Positions 1-8,093 of a DNA stretch of 64,000 nucleotides are shown one piece after another. The notes under the pieces are model-generated. The model worked only from the letters and a program-made list of their open reading frames with translations. It was not told the origin of the DNA and searched no databases. Made by a program: the position numbers and the translations under genes. The DNA is from Thiomargarita sp. Its GTDB lineage: Bacteria > Pseudomonadota > Gammaproteobacteria > Beggiatoales > Beggiatoaceae. Each line of letters begins with the position of its first letter. The first letter of the stretch is position 1. Where the stretch lies: positions 1-64,000 of the forward strand of contig DYRG01000008.1 in NCBI GenBank assembly GCA_020718845.1, read 5' to 3'.

Positions 1-45
1 CCTCTATTCTTTTCTTAATATCACATTATACCATATCATCCTAAA

Positions 46-243
46 TTATGCACTATCCAATACCCCAGCAGGTGCTTGCCAATAGGCTTCTTTTGGATTG
101 AGGTATCCTTCTTCCAAATATCTATTCAACCATTTTGAAATCGTATTGTAATGGACTTTAAATGTCTTATGCGCTTCTTGCATTGTTTTTCCTTCCAATA
201 CAAACTCTATTACCCTTTCTCTTAATTCTAATCCGTAACTCAT
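46..243 (-). pseudogene. IS630 family transposase, N-terminal helix-turn-helix fragment
   Basis: 65-codon fragment. Residues about 6-42 form the HTH/winged DNA-binding region of IS630 transposases (LRERVIEFVLEG, TMQEAHKTFKV, YNTISKWLNRYLEEG). The DDE catalytic domain, which should follow for about 200 residues, is missing, and the reading frame ends after an unrelated tail. The same N-terminal region recurs in the decayed copy near 30.4 kb (MQEAH, YNTISK shared). It cannot transpose on its own; at most it encodes a small DNA-binding peptide. Confidence 0.8.
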
Positions 244-277
244 CTTTTCTTTCCTCTTTCTCTATTGTTCATTTGTT

Positions 278-370
278 GGTAGTGATCAAAAACAAGAGAT
301 GGTTTTGCATATTTTGTGTTTATTTTCAGTAAATTATAGATTTAACTAGCATCTCAATTTGATCACTACC
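278..370. repeat. 93-bp MITE, copy 1, with 8-bp target duplication
   Basis: Ends are the inverted repeats GGTAGTGATCAAA (278-290) and TTTGATCACTACC (358-370). The direct repeat CATTTGTT flanks it on both sides (270-277 and 371-378), as expected for an 8-bp target-site duplication. A copy of the same 93-bp length and nearly the same sequence lies at 28362-28454. There is no coding capacity, so it would be moved by a transposase in trans; the family is not identifiable from the ends alone. It inserted into the leader of the IS630 remnant. Confidence 0.85.
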
Positions 371-386
371 CATTTGTTTTTAGGTA

Positions 387-578
387 TTATACTATATTAT
401 ATTCTGGAACTGGCTTACCATTGGGAGCAAGGCGCAAAAACCATTCAATTAACAAAAGTTGATATAAACTATGTTCATTTGAGGCTGGACACATTTCAAT
501 TTTACCCCATTGATTTGTTTCAACTTTAAACGGCAATTCTCTCAATGTGGGATGTTCACAAATTTCTTGCCAATTCAT
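387..578 (-). pseudogene. Uma2 family (PD-(D/E)XK) protein, 5' fragment
   Basis: The first 60 residues match the start of Uma2/DUF820 proteins: MNWQEICEHP, LRELPFKVETNQWG, SNEHSLYQ and APNGKPVPE. The catalytic part of the domain (DV..DP.., ExK) should come after the PNGKP segment but is absent. The stop codon (387-389) lies inside the IS630 terminal end at 381-396, so the gene was probably truncated by that insertion; the missing part may lie beyond the left edge of the window. It begins 3 bp after the stop of the sulfotransferase gene on the same strand. Confidence 0.7.
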
Positions 579-580
579 AA

Positions 581-1261
581 TTAAAGATACCTTTGTTCTA
601 AACGTTTGTTAAGCTCAATAGCTTGTTGGTAAATTAATACATCTTTATAATTAAAATCGCAAATTTGTTTTCGCAATTTATCGCTTATTTCATAACGATC
701 ATTTGATGAATTTTTTTCTGGATTGACATTTTCTATAATGGGATTATTTATTAAATTAATATTACAAATTTTTTCAAATAAATTTAAGCTATTATTATAA
801 TTTTCTGTAATACCTACAAAACCAAATTGCTCCAATGACATTCCCCATAAATATTTAGCATAAATATTATGAAAGTGGGTTATTTTACAGAAATCCTCTA
901 AGGAAATATTCATATCCCCCATATATTTTTTTACCTTTCTTTTTTTGGGATCAACTTTCCTTTGAATATAATAATATAAAGAAACGATCATTTCTACGGG
1001 TTCTCTCAACCAAATTAGAAAGGTTTTTTCTTTCAAAAAATGATATTTAATAGGTAAAAAGTGCCCATGAACACAAACATATTGTTGCTCTAATTGGCGT
1101 GCCTGCCACATCTTAGTAACAGCAAGACTATTTCGTATAAAGTTGTTATACTCAAAAGGCGTATCAGCATAATCAAGTAATAATTTTTCTTTGAAATGAT
1201 TTTCTAGCAATGTTCGAAAAGAGCTTCCGCCTGTTTTGGGGATATGTACAGAAATCAACAT
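581..1261 (-). CDS. Sulfotransferase family protein
   Basis: 226 aa. Members of the sulfotransferase-2 type superfamily transfer sulfate from PAPS to carbohydrate or other hydroxyl groups. The 5'-phosphosulfate loop is clear at residues 6-16 ([11 protein letters not shown]), and the 3'-phosphate-binding segment at about 83-95 ([13 protein letters not shown], with Arg86). A CVHGHF segment (63-68) is also typical. No signal peptide is seen, so it is probably cytoplasmic or membrane-associated. Its ATG overlaps the last 7 bp of thrS, so it is probably translated by coupling to thrS, an unusual partner. It is AT-rich and Lys/Asn-rich compared with thrS, which hints at later acquisition. The acceptor is unknown; a role in surface glycan or exopolysaccharide sulfation is a guess. 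Confidence 0.8.
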   Translation of the reverse strand: MLISVHIPKTGGSSFRTLLENHFKEKLLLDYADTPFEYNNFIRNSLAVTKMWQARQLEQQYVCVHGHFLPIKYHFLKEKTFLIWLREPVEMIVSLYYYIQRKVDPKKRKVKKYMGDMNISLEDFCKITHFHNIYAKYLWGMSLEQFGFVGITENYNNSLNLFEKICNINLINNPIIENVNPEKNSSNDRYEISDKLRKQICDFNYKDVLIYQQAIELNKRLEQRYL

Positions 1262-3162
1262 TTTTCTTTCAGTTCCTTTGAAAAAATTTCAATTAGTTGC
1301 TCAATTGAAATGACACCTAAATCTTCACCCTTTCTAGTGCGAACAGAAACGGTATTTTGCTCACTTTCTCGTTTTCCAACCACTAAAAGATAAGGCACTT
1401 TTTGCAAGGTATGTTCACGGATTTTTAAATTGATTTTTTCATTTCTTAAATCCATTTCAACACGAAAACCAGCTTCTTTTAATTGTTTCGTAACTTGTTG
1501 AGCATACTCATCTTGTGCGCTGGTAATACCTAAAACAACTGCTTGAACAGGTGAAAGCCACAAAGGAAATGCACCCGCGTGTTCTTCAATTAAAATTCCA
1601 ATAAAACGTTCTAATGATCCTAAAATCGCACGATGTAACATCACAGGCGTTTGTCGAGAACCATCAGTTGCAACATATTCTGCACCCAAACGTTGAGGCA
1701 TCGAGAAATCTACTTGAATTGTGCCGCATTGCCAAACCCGATCTAAAGAATCTTTTAAAGAAAATTCAATTTTAGGTCCATAAAATGCACCTTCTCCGAC
1801 TTGCAATTGCCATTGTAAGTTCTTTTGATTTAAAGCTAATTCAAGGGCTTTCTCAGATTTATCCCAAACCTCATCACTTCCTACCCGTTTCTCTGGACGA
1901 GTTGATAACTTAATTAAAACGTCTTTGAAACCAAAATGCGCATAGACTTTATAAAGCAAATCAATAAAGCTAGAAACCTCAGATTGAATTTGTTCTTCAG
2001 TACAAAAAATATGCGCATCATCTTGAACAAAATTACGCACTCTCAAAAGACCATGCAATGCACCAGAAGGTTCGTTTCTATGACAAGAACCAAACTCTGC
2101 CAAACGTAATGGCAAATCACGATAGCTTTTAAGTCCTTGATTATAAATCTGAATATGACAAGGGCAATTCATGGGTTTCACGGCATAATCACGATCTTCT
2201 GATTTGGTGGTGAACATTTCCTCACGGAATTTCTCCCAATGTCCTGATTTCTCCCACAAACTGCGATCCACTACTTGAGGTGTATGAACTTCTTGATAAC
2301 CATTTTCTCTAAAAATTTTACGCACATAGCTTTCAACTTGTTGGTAAATTGTCCAACCTTTTGAATGCCAAAATATCATACCGGGTGCTTCTTCTTGGAA
2401 ATGAAATAAATCCAAGTTTTTTCCTAATTTACGATGATCCCGTTTCTCTGCTTCTTCTAATCGATGCAAATAGGCTTCTAAGTCTTTTTTGTTTGTCCAA
2501 GCTGTACCATAAATACGTTGGAGCATTTCATTTCTAGCATCGCCCCGCCAATAAGCACCTGCGACTTTCATTAATTTGAACGCTTTTAATTTACCAGTAT
2601 TTGGAACATGAGGTCCTCGGCACAAATCGATAAAATCACCTTGTTGATATAAAGAAATATTTTCGTTGTTTGGAATAGATGCAATAATTTCTGCTTTATA
2701 ATGTTCACCTAAATTTTTAAAGAATTGTACGGCTTCATCTCGCGGCATTTCTGAGCGTTTAATTTGAAAATTAGCCGCTACAAGTTCTTCCATTTTTGTT
2801 TGAATTTTTTCTAAATCATTTGCATTAAAAGGTTCTTTACGCGAGAAATCGTAGTAGAAACCATTTTCAATCATTGGCCCAATCGTGACTTGGGTATCTG
2901 GAAATAAATTTTTAACCGCTTGTGCAAGCAAATGCGCACACGAATGACGTAAAATATCTAAGCCTTCGGGATCACGATCCGTGATAAGTGATAATGCGGT
3001 ATCTTCTTGAATTATAAAGGAAGTATCCACCAGTCGCCCATTAATTTTCGCGGCAAGCGCTGCTTTAGCGAGACCAGCCCCAATACTCGCAGCAACGTCC
3101 GCCACGCTTAAAGGTTGGGCAAAATGTTTTTGAGAACCGTCGGGTAAAGTAATGATTGGCAT
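1255..3162 (-). CDS. thrS: Threonine--tRNA ligase
   Basis: About 635 aa, the normal length. Charges tRNA-Thr in the cytoplasm. Domain order is TGS (about 1-60), editing domain with HxxxH (HSCAH, about 74-78) and YYDF, then the class II catalytic core with the zinc ligand Cys in NCPCH and motif 3 ([11 protein letters not shown]), and an anticodon-binding domain at the C-terminus ([11 protein letters not shown]). I chose the ATG at 3162 ([10 protein letters not shown]) because family members start there; a GTG three codons upstream is also in frame. No Shine-Dalgarno is visible. Only 18 nt separate a strong hairpin (3181-3202) from the start, so initiation may be unusual or regulated. Confidence 0.97.
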   Translation of the reverse strand: MPIITLPDGSQKHFAQPLSVADVAASIGAGLAKAALAAKINGRLVDTSFIIQEDTALSLITDRDPEGLDILRHSCAHLLAQAVKNLFPDTQVTIGPMIENGFYYDFSRKEPFNANDLEKIQTKMEELVAANFQIKRSEMPRDEAVQFFKNLGEHYKAEIIASIPNNENISLYQQGDFIDLCRGPHVPNTGKLKAFKLMKVAGAYWRGDARNEMLQRIYGTAWTNKKDLEAYLHRLEEAEKRDHRKLGKNLDLFHFQEEAPGMIFWHSKGWTIYQQVESYVRKIFRENGYQEVHTPQVVDRSLWEKSGHWEKFREEMFTTKSEDRDYAVKPMNCPCHIQIYNQGLKSYRDLPLRLAEFGSCHRNEPSGALHGLLRVRNFVQDDAHIFCTEEQIQSEVSSFIDLLYKVYAHFGFKDVLIKLSTRPEKRVGSDEVWDKSEKALELALNQKNLQWQLQVGEGAFYGPKIEFSLKDSLDRVWQCGTIQVDFSMPQRLGAEYVATDGSRQTPVMLHRAILGSLERFIGILIEEHAGAFPLWLSPVQAVVLGITSAQDEYAQQVTKQLKEAGFRVEMDLRNEKINLKIREHTLQKVPYLLVVGKRESEQNTVSVRTRKGEDLGVISIEQLIEIFSKELKEKC

Positions 3163-3174
3163 AAGTATCACATA

Positions 3175-3202
3175 ATAAAAAAGGCACTATAATCAGTGCC
3201 TT
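3175..3202 (-). terminator. Terminator hairpin between tRNA-Val and thrS
   Basis: Perfect 8-bp stem AAGGCACT/AGTGCCTT (3181-3188 with 3195-3202), 6-nt loop, followed on the minus strand by a run of six T. It ends the tRNA-Val transcript. It lies right in front of thrS, so it could also act as an attenuator or as a translational operator for thrS. Confidence 0.75.
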
Positions 3203-3214
3203 AGGGTTGAAAAC

Positions 3215-3289
3215 TGGTAGGCGCGAGTGGGATCGAACCACCGACCACCACCATGTCAAGGTGATGCTCTACCACTGAGCTACGCGCCT
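3215..3289 (-). tRNA. tRNA-Val (anticodon GAC)
   Basis: Read on the minus strand: acceptor stem AGGCGCG/CGCGCCT, D arm GCTC..GAGC, anticodon stem TCACC/GGTGG with loop TTGACAT (anticodon GAC, reading GUC/GUU), T arm with GGTTCGATCCC, and an encoded 3' ACCA (3215-3218). All four arms fold, and the anticodon arm matches bacterial tRNA-Val(GAC). It has its own promoter (3303-3331) and a terminator just downstream. Confidence 0.95.
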
Positions 3290-3302
3290 GTGAAAGCTGG
3301 AC

Positions 3303-3331
3303 ATTGTAAGTATTTTTGGGGAAAATTGCAA
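3303..3331 (-). promoter_or_regulatory. Sigma70-type promoter of tRNA-Val
   Basis: On the minus strand, TTGCAA (-35, 3326-3331), 17-bp spacer, TACAAT (-10, 3303-3308). The first tRNA base is 13 nt after the -10 box, a usual distance for a tRNA leader. Confidence 0.6.
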
Positions 3332-3336
3332 GCCCA

Positions 3337-4092
3337 TTAGGCATTATTTTCGAATTTTTTAACATAATTCGTAATTTCTTCCTCAAAAAACCAAATCACA
3401 ATAGAAATGATCATTGCAATGCCTAAAATAAGTTGGGCGATTTGTAAGTCGTTGTCAACAGCCGTTCCAGCAAAAGTGAGCACTGCCATGCCGGGTAATC
3501 TTCCTAACACACAAACTATGACTAATTTAGATAAACTTAAACGTGTTAAACCCGCAATAAAACACACCGCATCGTCAGGAAATGCGGGTAATAAAAAGAT
3601 CATAAAAAAGGTCATTAAACCGCCTTTTTCAATTAAATAATCAAATTGTTTTAAAACACTTTCGGGAACAAATTTTTGCACTAAATAATCGCGTAAAAAA
3701 CGGCTTAGTCCGATTGCTAGAAATGAACCAATTGCTAACCCTAACATGGTTAAAAATAAACCCTGCCAGAAACCAAATAAGAAACCGCCTAGAAATCCTG
3801 TTAATTGACCGGGAATAGGTGCAAAAAACACTTGTAAAATTTGCACGCCAATGAAAACAACTTGTTCCCATGCTCCAAATGAATCAAAAAAAGTTTTAAT
3901 CGTATTTTTACTTTTCTCAAAATCTTGTACATCCAATAATGCCATAAATTGACTATAACTGTCAGGTAATACAAATTTTGATAGATAAATCAATGCACTA
4001 AAAATACCTACAATTAACAAAGAACCAATCACAATAGTCGTGAGAGATTCTAATTTTGAAATCAAACGTTGCTTAAAAAAATTCCAACTCAT
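3337..4092 (-). CDS. TVP38/TMEM64 family (VTT-domain) membrane protein
   Basis: 251 aa inner-membrane protein of the SNARE-associated/VTT (DedA-like) superfamily. One N-terminal TM helix (about 20-40) precedes the VTT core: a Gly/Phe-rich re-entrant region ([12 protein letters not shown], then [15 protein letters not shown]) and the conserved [12 protein letters not shown] followed by GLTRLSLSK. The family includes lipid scramblase or flippase-type proteins linked to membrane homeostasis; the substrate here cannot be told. The start is 3 bp after the stop of the upstream binding-protein-like gene, so the two are surely one operon. The charged C-terminal tail ([16 protein letters not shown]) is probably cytoplasmic. 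Confidence 0.85.
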   Translation of the reverse strand: MSWNFFKQRLISKLESLTTIVIGSLLIVGIFSALIYLSKFVLPDSYSQFMALLDVQDFEKSKNTIKTFFDSFGAWEQVVFIGVQILQVFFAPIPGQLTGFLGGFLFGFWQGLFLTMLGLAIGSFLAIGLSRFLRDYLVQKFVPESVLKQFDYLIEKGGLMTFFMIFLLPAFPDDAVCFIAGLTRLSLSKLVIVCVLGRLPGMAVLTFAGTAVDNDLQIAQLILGIAMIISIVIWFFEEEITNYVKKFENNA

Positions 4093-4095
4093 GTT

Positions 4096-5130
4096 TTATT
4101 TTCCTAATAGTGCGTAAACGTCGTAAATGGCTGATAAATCTAATTCAAGCATTCGCCGTTTCGTAATTTTTCCTTGTTTATTACGAATTGATAACATAAA
4201 GTGCTTGTTTTTTGTAATAGGCACATCTTTAATTTTAACTTTTTTCTCAAGCAAATCAATGGCTGTTTTTGCAACAAATTCACCATGCTCTTGCTCTGAT
4301 GGTCCAGCAGAAAAAGCACCGCCATCTTCTACGAAAAATTGAAATAATCCAATCACGGGAATTTTAGAATTATCTAACGTCCATCTAATAATGTCTTGTG
4401 GAGGAATCGTGTCAGTTGTTTCAGCATCTTTTTTAACACCATAATATTGGCTAACGACAATTAAATCAGAAATGTTTGCAGCTTCAGCAACGGCTTTTTT
4501 CCAATCCTCAAATGTTTTAGCTTGCATTGAAGAAACAAATTTCACGGGCGACCAATCAACGATTTCTAATTCTTTGCGTGTTCCTAAAGCAGTGGTTGAA
4601 TCCTCAGACAAATGAAAAAATCTTTTCTGCTGCGAAGGTGACAAATGATATAAAATATTTTTAATATTCAAATAGTCTTGGCGTTCTAACATTCCTGTTA
4701 CATTCGTTGCTTTATCGTAACCATAATCCTCGAGTTCTTTATTTACACCACAAAATAAAATTTTCATTGAAGTATTTACATATTTCTTTACCGCATATTC
4801 TTGAGCATCATCATCGGCTGCAATAATAATATCGGGTTTCCATTGCTCAATTTTTTCTTGAACGTCTTTTCCCGCTTGTTGTTTATCTTCGATTGTGGAT
4901 TTTCTTTTGGTATCCATAAAAACCCATTGCATATCATAGGGTTGCCCGTCTAAAATATTATGAATGCTTTTATCTAAATCCGCAGTCCAAACATAATCTA
5001 AATTATAGCTATGCACAATTAAAATACGCGGTGTTCTTTGCCAAAATAAGCTCATGACAAATAACAAAAATAAAACACCACTAATGATCACTGCAATTTT
5101 TTCTTTTTGGGTAAGTTGTTGCGTCGCCAT
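4096..5130 (-). CDS. Membrane-anchored periplasmic-binding-like protein (ABC substrate-binding type)
   Basis: 344 aa. One N-terminal TM helix (about 12-30) anchors a periplasmic domain that looks like the ABC-type substrate-binding fold of the PF04392 kind. Visible motifs: RILIVHSY, MDTKR, ADDDAQ, DYGYDKATNVTGMLER, EDWKKAV and EDGGAFS. It has a paralogue at 41430-42476 that shares all these blocks. No ABC permease or ATPase is adjacent. It lies instead directly upstream of a VTT-domain gene (3-bp gap). It may be a sensor or a binding partner of that membrane protein; the ligand is unknown. The start ATG is preceded by AGAAGATATTTCT, a modest ribosome site. Confidence 0.7.
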   Translation of the reverse strand: MATQQLTQKEKIAVIISGVLFLLFVMSLFWQRTPRILIVHSYNLDYVWTADLDKSIHNILDGQPYDMQWVFMDTKRKSTIEDKQQAGKDVQEKIEQWKPDIIIAADDDAQEYAVKKYVNTSMKILFCGVNKELEDYGYDKATNVTGMLERQDYLNIKNILYHLSPSQQKRFFHLSEDSTTALGTRKELEIVDWSPVKFVSSMQAKTFEDWKKAVAEAANISDLIVVSQYYGVKKDAETTDTIPPQDIIRWTLDNSKIPVIGLFQFFVEDGGAFSAGPSEQEHGEFVAKTAIDLLEKKVKIKDVPITKNKHFMLSIRNKQGKITKRRMLELDLSAIYDVYALLGK

Positions 5131-5148
5131 AGAAATATCTTCTTATAA

Positions 5149-5181
5149 AAAAGCCCTCAGTTGTTTTAACTGAAGGCTTTT
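5149..5181 (-). terminator. Terminator after the BI-1 family gene
   Basis: Stem AAAAGCC-C-TCAGTT pairs with AACTGA-A-GGCTTTT (one mismatch), 5-nt loop, followed on the minus strand by T residues. It lies 24 bp downstream of the BI-1 stop and separates that gene from the binding-protein/VTT operon. Confidence 0.8.
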
Positions 5182-5204
5182 ATTTAAACTAAAAGAAAAG
5201 AGAA

Positions 5205-5912
5205 TTAATCTTCGCCAGCTAAACCAAATAAAGCTAATAAATTGACAAACATATTGTAAATGTCAAGATATAATGCAATGGTTGCCATAATGTAATTGGT
5301 TTCATATCCATTCACGATATTGCTGGTGTCATATAAAATGTAACCTGCCATTAATAAAACCACCACCGCAGAAATCGCAAGTTGTAATGCGGGAATTGCA
5401 AACAACCATGCCGCTAACATTCCAAACAACGCGACAATTAATCCAACAAACAAGAAACCCGATAAAAAGCTAAAATCTTTCTTAGTTGTTAAAGCATAAC
5501 CAGATAACGCTAAAAAAATTACCGCAGTGCTTCCAAATGCCATCATGATTAATTCATGACCATTTCTAAAAGCGTGCAAATAATGGTTTAAAATAGGTCC
5601 TAAAGTTAAGCCCATGAAACCCGTTAATGCAAAGATTGCTACCAACCCCCATGCACTATCTTTCAATTTGGCTGTAACGAAGAACAAACCAAAGAAACCT
5701 ACTAAGGTAATTAAGAAACCTGGGTGAGGAAGTTTTAAGGTCATTGCAATCCACGACGTAAATGCCGTAAAAGCTAAAGTCATTGAAAGCAACGTATAAG
5801 TATTTCGAATTAACTTATTGGTTGTTTCGGTAGTTTGCGCTTTCTCTGCAATAAAAATGTCATTTGCTGGGATCGCTTGCGCCTTTTGTTTAATAAAAGT
5901 GGTGTCACTCAT
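5205..5912 (-). CDS. Bax inhibitor-1 (BI-1)/YccA family membrane protein
   Basis: 235 aa, seven predicted TM helices. It belongs to the BI-1/TMBIM family of inner-membrane proteins; YccA of E. coli interacts with the FtsH protease, and some members are pH-dependent calcium leak channels. The segment LDIYNMFVNLLALFG near the C-terminus is the family hallmark. I chose the ATG at 5912 (MSDTTFIKQ) rather than an upstream in-frame codon because AAAGGAG sits 8 nt before it. It has its own promoter (5953-5981) overlapping the end of pssA and its own terminator, so it is probably monocistronic. Confidence 0.92.
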   Translation of the reverse strand: MSDTTFIKQKAQAIPANDIFIAEKAQTTETTNKLIRNTYTLLSMTLAFTAFTSWIAMTLKLPHPGFLITLVGFFGLFFVTAKLKDSAWGLVAIFALTGFMGLTLGPILNHYLHAFRNGHELIMMAFGSTAVIFLALSGYALTTKKDFSFLSGFLFVGLIVALFGMLAAWLFAIPALQLAISAVVVLLMAGYILYDTSNIVNGYETNYIMATIALYLDIYNMFVNLLALFGLAGED

Positions 5913-5952
5913 GATAATTGCTCCTTTCGTAAAAATAATTAAAACTTGAACC

Positions 5953-5981
5953 ATTATGGCATCTACTTTTTAAAATTTCAA
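5953..5981 (-). promoter_or_regulatory. Sigma70-type promoter of the BI-1 gene
   Basis: Minus strand: TTGAAA (5976-5981), 17-bp spacer, CATAAT (5953-5958). Each box differs from consensus by one base. The leader to the ATG at 5912 would be about 35 nt and includes AAAGGAG. The -35 box overlaps the pssA stop codon. Confidence 0.65.
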
Positions 5982-6763
5982 GTAGGGGGATTTGATGAAT
6001 CAGTTGTTTTGCTACGTTGTAATCGGCGTTTGTTTAATTCGACTAAAGTCATAATTGGTCCAGACAACGCATAACTAAAAAAGATAAAAAATAAAGTATG
6101 CGAAGGTTTAACTGCAACAAAAACAAAAATTAAAACAATAAACAACACTTTAATAAAAGGAATCTTTCCTTTTAAATCTAAATCTTTAAAACTCCGATAA
6201 CGAATGTTGCTCACCATTAAAATGCCCGCTAAAACGGTTAATGGAAAGGTAAATAGCGTGATGGTAATTCCTTGAATTTGATAGAAATTTCCCATCCAAA
6301 CCGTACCAGCAATTAAAGCAGCAGCAGCAGGACTTGCTAACCCTTGGAAATAGGCTTTATCCATTGTTGAAACTTGCGTATTGAAACGCGCTAAACGTAA
6401 TGCCGTTGCAGCCGTATAAACAAAGGAAGCTAACCACCCTAATTCACCTAAATTTACTAAAGACCATTGGTACATTAATAACGCGGGTGCAACCCCAAAT
6501 GAAATCATATCAGAAAGGCTATCGTATTCTGCACCAAATGCGCTTTGGGTATTAGTCATTCGAGCAATTCTTCCATCTAACATATCCCAAATCATTGCAA
6601 TAAAAACAGCGATGGCGGCAGTTTTGAAATCCTGTTGAATCGCATTTATTATCGCGTAGAAACCCGAAAATAAAGCGGCAGTGGTGAACAAATTCGGCAA
6701 AATATAAATACCGCGTTTTCTAGGCGGAGAAATCGGTTGAGCATTTGAATTATCGTCGTTCAT
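5978..6763 (-). CDS. pssA: CDP-diacylglycerol--serine O-phosphatidyltransferase
   Basis: 261 aa integral membrane enzyme making phosphatidylserine from CDP-diacylglycerol and serine, the first step to phosphatidylethanolamine. The CDP-alcohol phosphatidyltransferase signature D-G-x2-A-R-x8-G-x3-D-x3-D is complete (DGRIARM, FGAEYDSLSD, about residues 73-95). The N-terminal IYILPNLFTTAALFSGF matches the PssA type II subfamily. Start taken at the ATG 8 bp after the upstream small gene; an in-frame TTG further upstream would overlap that gene. There is no strong ribosome site, so translation may be coupled to the upstream gene. Confidence 0.93.
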   Translation of the reverse strand: MNDDNSNAQPISPPRKRGIYILPNLFTTAALFSGFYAIINAIQQDFKTAAIAVFIAMIWDMLDGRIARMTNTQSAFGAEYDSLSDMISFGVAPALLMYQWSLVNLGELGWLASFVYTAATALRLARFNTQVSTMDKAYFQGLASPAAAALIAGTVWMGNFYQIQGITITLFTFPLTVLAGILMVSNIRYRSFKDLDLKGKIPFIKVLFIVLIFVFVAVKPSHTLFFIFFSYALSGPIMTLVELNKRRLQRSKTTDSSNPPT

Positions 6764-6770
6764 TAGTAGA

Positions 6771-7151
6771 TTAGCCAGTAGTTTCAATATCTTTTTCAGA
6801 AGCAAAGGCTTGAATTGACCAATCCCTATTTAAGGGAGGTTTCAAAACCTTAAATTTAAGAGGAATAACATCTCCCTGATCACCATTCACATTGGTGCAC
6901 TCAAAATATTTGATTCCTAAGAATGCACCTTGATGAAGTCTTGTTTCACCATTTACTTTTTTTGAAAACCCTCCACAAATAATATAACGTCCACTGCGTT
7001 TAATTTTAATTCGCGCTGAAAATAGGTAGTTATCTTCATCAATTTTCTGGGATTCACTATGCTGAATCATAACATCAGTATCTGTAACACTCTTCGCACA
7101 AGTAAAAGCTGGAATTAGTGCAATTGAAATAAATAGCCAAATGTATTTCAT
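6771..7151 (-). CDS. Small secreted protein of unknown function
   Basis: 126 aa, not recognised. The N-terminus is a typical Sec signal peptide (MKYIWLFISIALIPAFTCA, cleavage after about residue 19). The mature part is about 105 residues, rich in Lys and Gly, with three Cys residues, and appears beta-rich (ARIKIKRSGRYIICGGF). An AGGAGAG stands before the ATG. It precedes pssA by 8 bp, so the two are probably cotranscribed, but nothing links their functions. Confidence 0.6.
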   Translation of the reverse strand: MKYIWLFISIALIPAFTCAKSVTDTDVMIQHSESQKIDEDNYLFSARIKIKRSGRYIICGGFSKKVNGETRLHQGAFLGIKYFECTNVNGDQGDVIPLKFKVLKPPLNRDWSIQAFASEKDIETTG

Positions 7152-7219
7152 TAGTTTTCTCTCCTCATAAGATGCTATTAATCAATTTCATTATGTTTTT
7201 TTTAATCCAATAAGTCAAA

Positions 7220-7248
7220 TTCTCAATATTAGTAAAATCTGATATACT
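7220..7248 (+). promoter_or_regulatory. Promoter of the lipase-like gene
   Basis: TTCTCA (7220-7225), 17-bp spacer, TATACT (7243-7248). The leader is about 25-30 nt and contains AGGAAG before the ATG at 7281. Confidence 0.5.
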
Positions 7249-7280
7249 TATATTATCAAGATCATATTTTAGGAAGCTTT

Positions 7281-8093
7281 ATGCGTAATTTATTGAAAAT
7301 ATTGGCTTTATTGGCGATAACTTCAACCGCACAAGCAGATGTCGCGGTGTTGGTGCATGGTTATTTGGGCGACGCGGGTTCGTGGGAACGGTCAGGCGTG
7401 GCATCGATTTTGGCGACTGACGGTTGGCAACGCGCGGGGATTTTAATTCCAGAACCGACGGGCATTCGTGTTTTAAAAGGTGAACAAAATTCTAAAAAAC
7501 CTTTATATATCATAGAATTACCTTCAACTGCGCCATTAATGATTCAAGCGGATTTATTGCATCGAACTTTGCAATGGATAAAAACCCAAACCTCGCAACC
7601 CATTCATTTAATTGGACATTCTGCGGGGGGAGTCGCAGCTCGATTGGCGATCACTAGAAATGACGCGGTAAAAGTAAAATCTTTAACGACCATCGCAAGC
7701 CCGCATTCTGGCACGTCGAAAGCCGAGCAAGCCCTTGATTTAGCTTATTTTACTCGTCCATTTGCCCCGATTGCGGACTTTATTTTCCCTCAATTAGATT
7801 TACTGCGGCATTCGGAAGGATTATTGTTTGATTTAACAAGACCTTACGCGGGAAGTTTGCTGCATTGGTTAAATGTGCAACCGCATCCGCCGATTAAATA
7901 TTTTGCGATTGTGCGAGGAATTGGCGCAGTTTTGTTGGGGGATCATTTAATTTCGCCGTTTAGCCAAGATTTAAATAATGTCCCAGCAATTCAACGACGT
8001 GCGACGATTTACACCGTCCCCGCCGATCATGGGTTGAGTCCAGCGGATGGGTGGATGTTAATTACGATTCTGCGTCAAGCTGTTGATCAGTAA
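7281..8093 (+). CDS. Secreted alpha/beta hydrolase, lipase/esterase-like
   Basis: 270 aa with a Sec signal peptide (MRNLLKILALLAITSTAQA, about 1-19), so an exported enzyme. The oxyanion segment VLVHGYLGDAGSWE and the nucleophile elbow GHSAGG (Ser at about residue 114) mark an alpha/beta hydrolase near the triacylglycerol lipase/PGAP1-like group. The likely catalytic His is in PADHGLSP near the C-terminus. The substrate is unknown; it could be a T2SS cargo, since lipases often are, but that is an inference. Its last 32 bp overlap the end of tcdA on the opposite strand. The coding sequence is richer in GC than the flanking intergenic DNA. Confidence 0.8.
   Translation: MRNLLKILALLAITSTAQADVAVLVHGYLGDAGSWERSGVASILATDGWQRAGILIPEPTGIRVLKGEQNSKKPLYIIELPSTAPLMIQADLLHRTLQWIKTQTSQPIHLIGHSAGGVAARLAITRNDAVKVKSLTTIASPHSGTSKAEQALDLAYFTRPFAPIADFIFPQLDLLRHSEGLLFDLTRPYAGSLLHWLNVQPHPPIKYFAIVRGIGAVLLGDHLISPFSQDLNNVPAIQRRATIYTVPADHGLSPADGWMLITILRQAVDQ

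Larger units (their letters stand above)
19..396 (-). mobile_element. IS630-type element remnant, internally deleted
   Basis: Remnant of an IS630 (Tc1/mariner-like) element. It holds only the DNA-binding start of a transposase (46-243). The 16 bases TAGGTATTATACTATA at 381-396 recur exactly at 30522-30537, again just upstream of an IS630 transposase start, so they are probably the element's terminal end. A weak inverted match (TATCACATTATACC, 19-32, about 10 of 14 positions against the reverse complement of that end) may be the other end; this is tentative. A 93-bp MITE sits inside, between the terminal end and the transposase start. The outer end lies inside the broken Uma2 gene, which suggests this insertion cut that gene. 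Confidence 0.55.
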
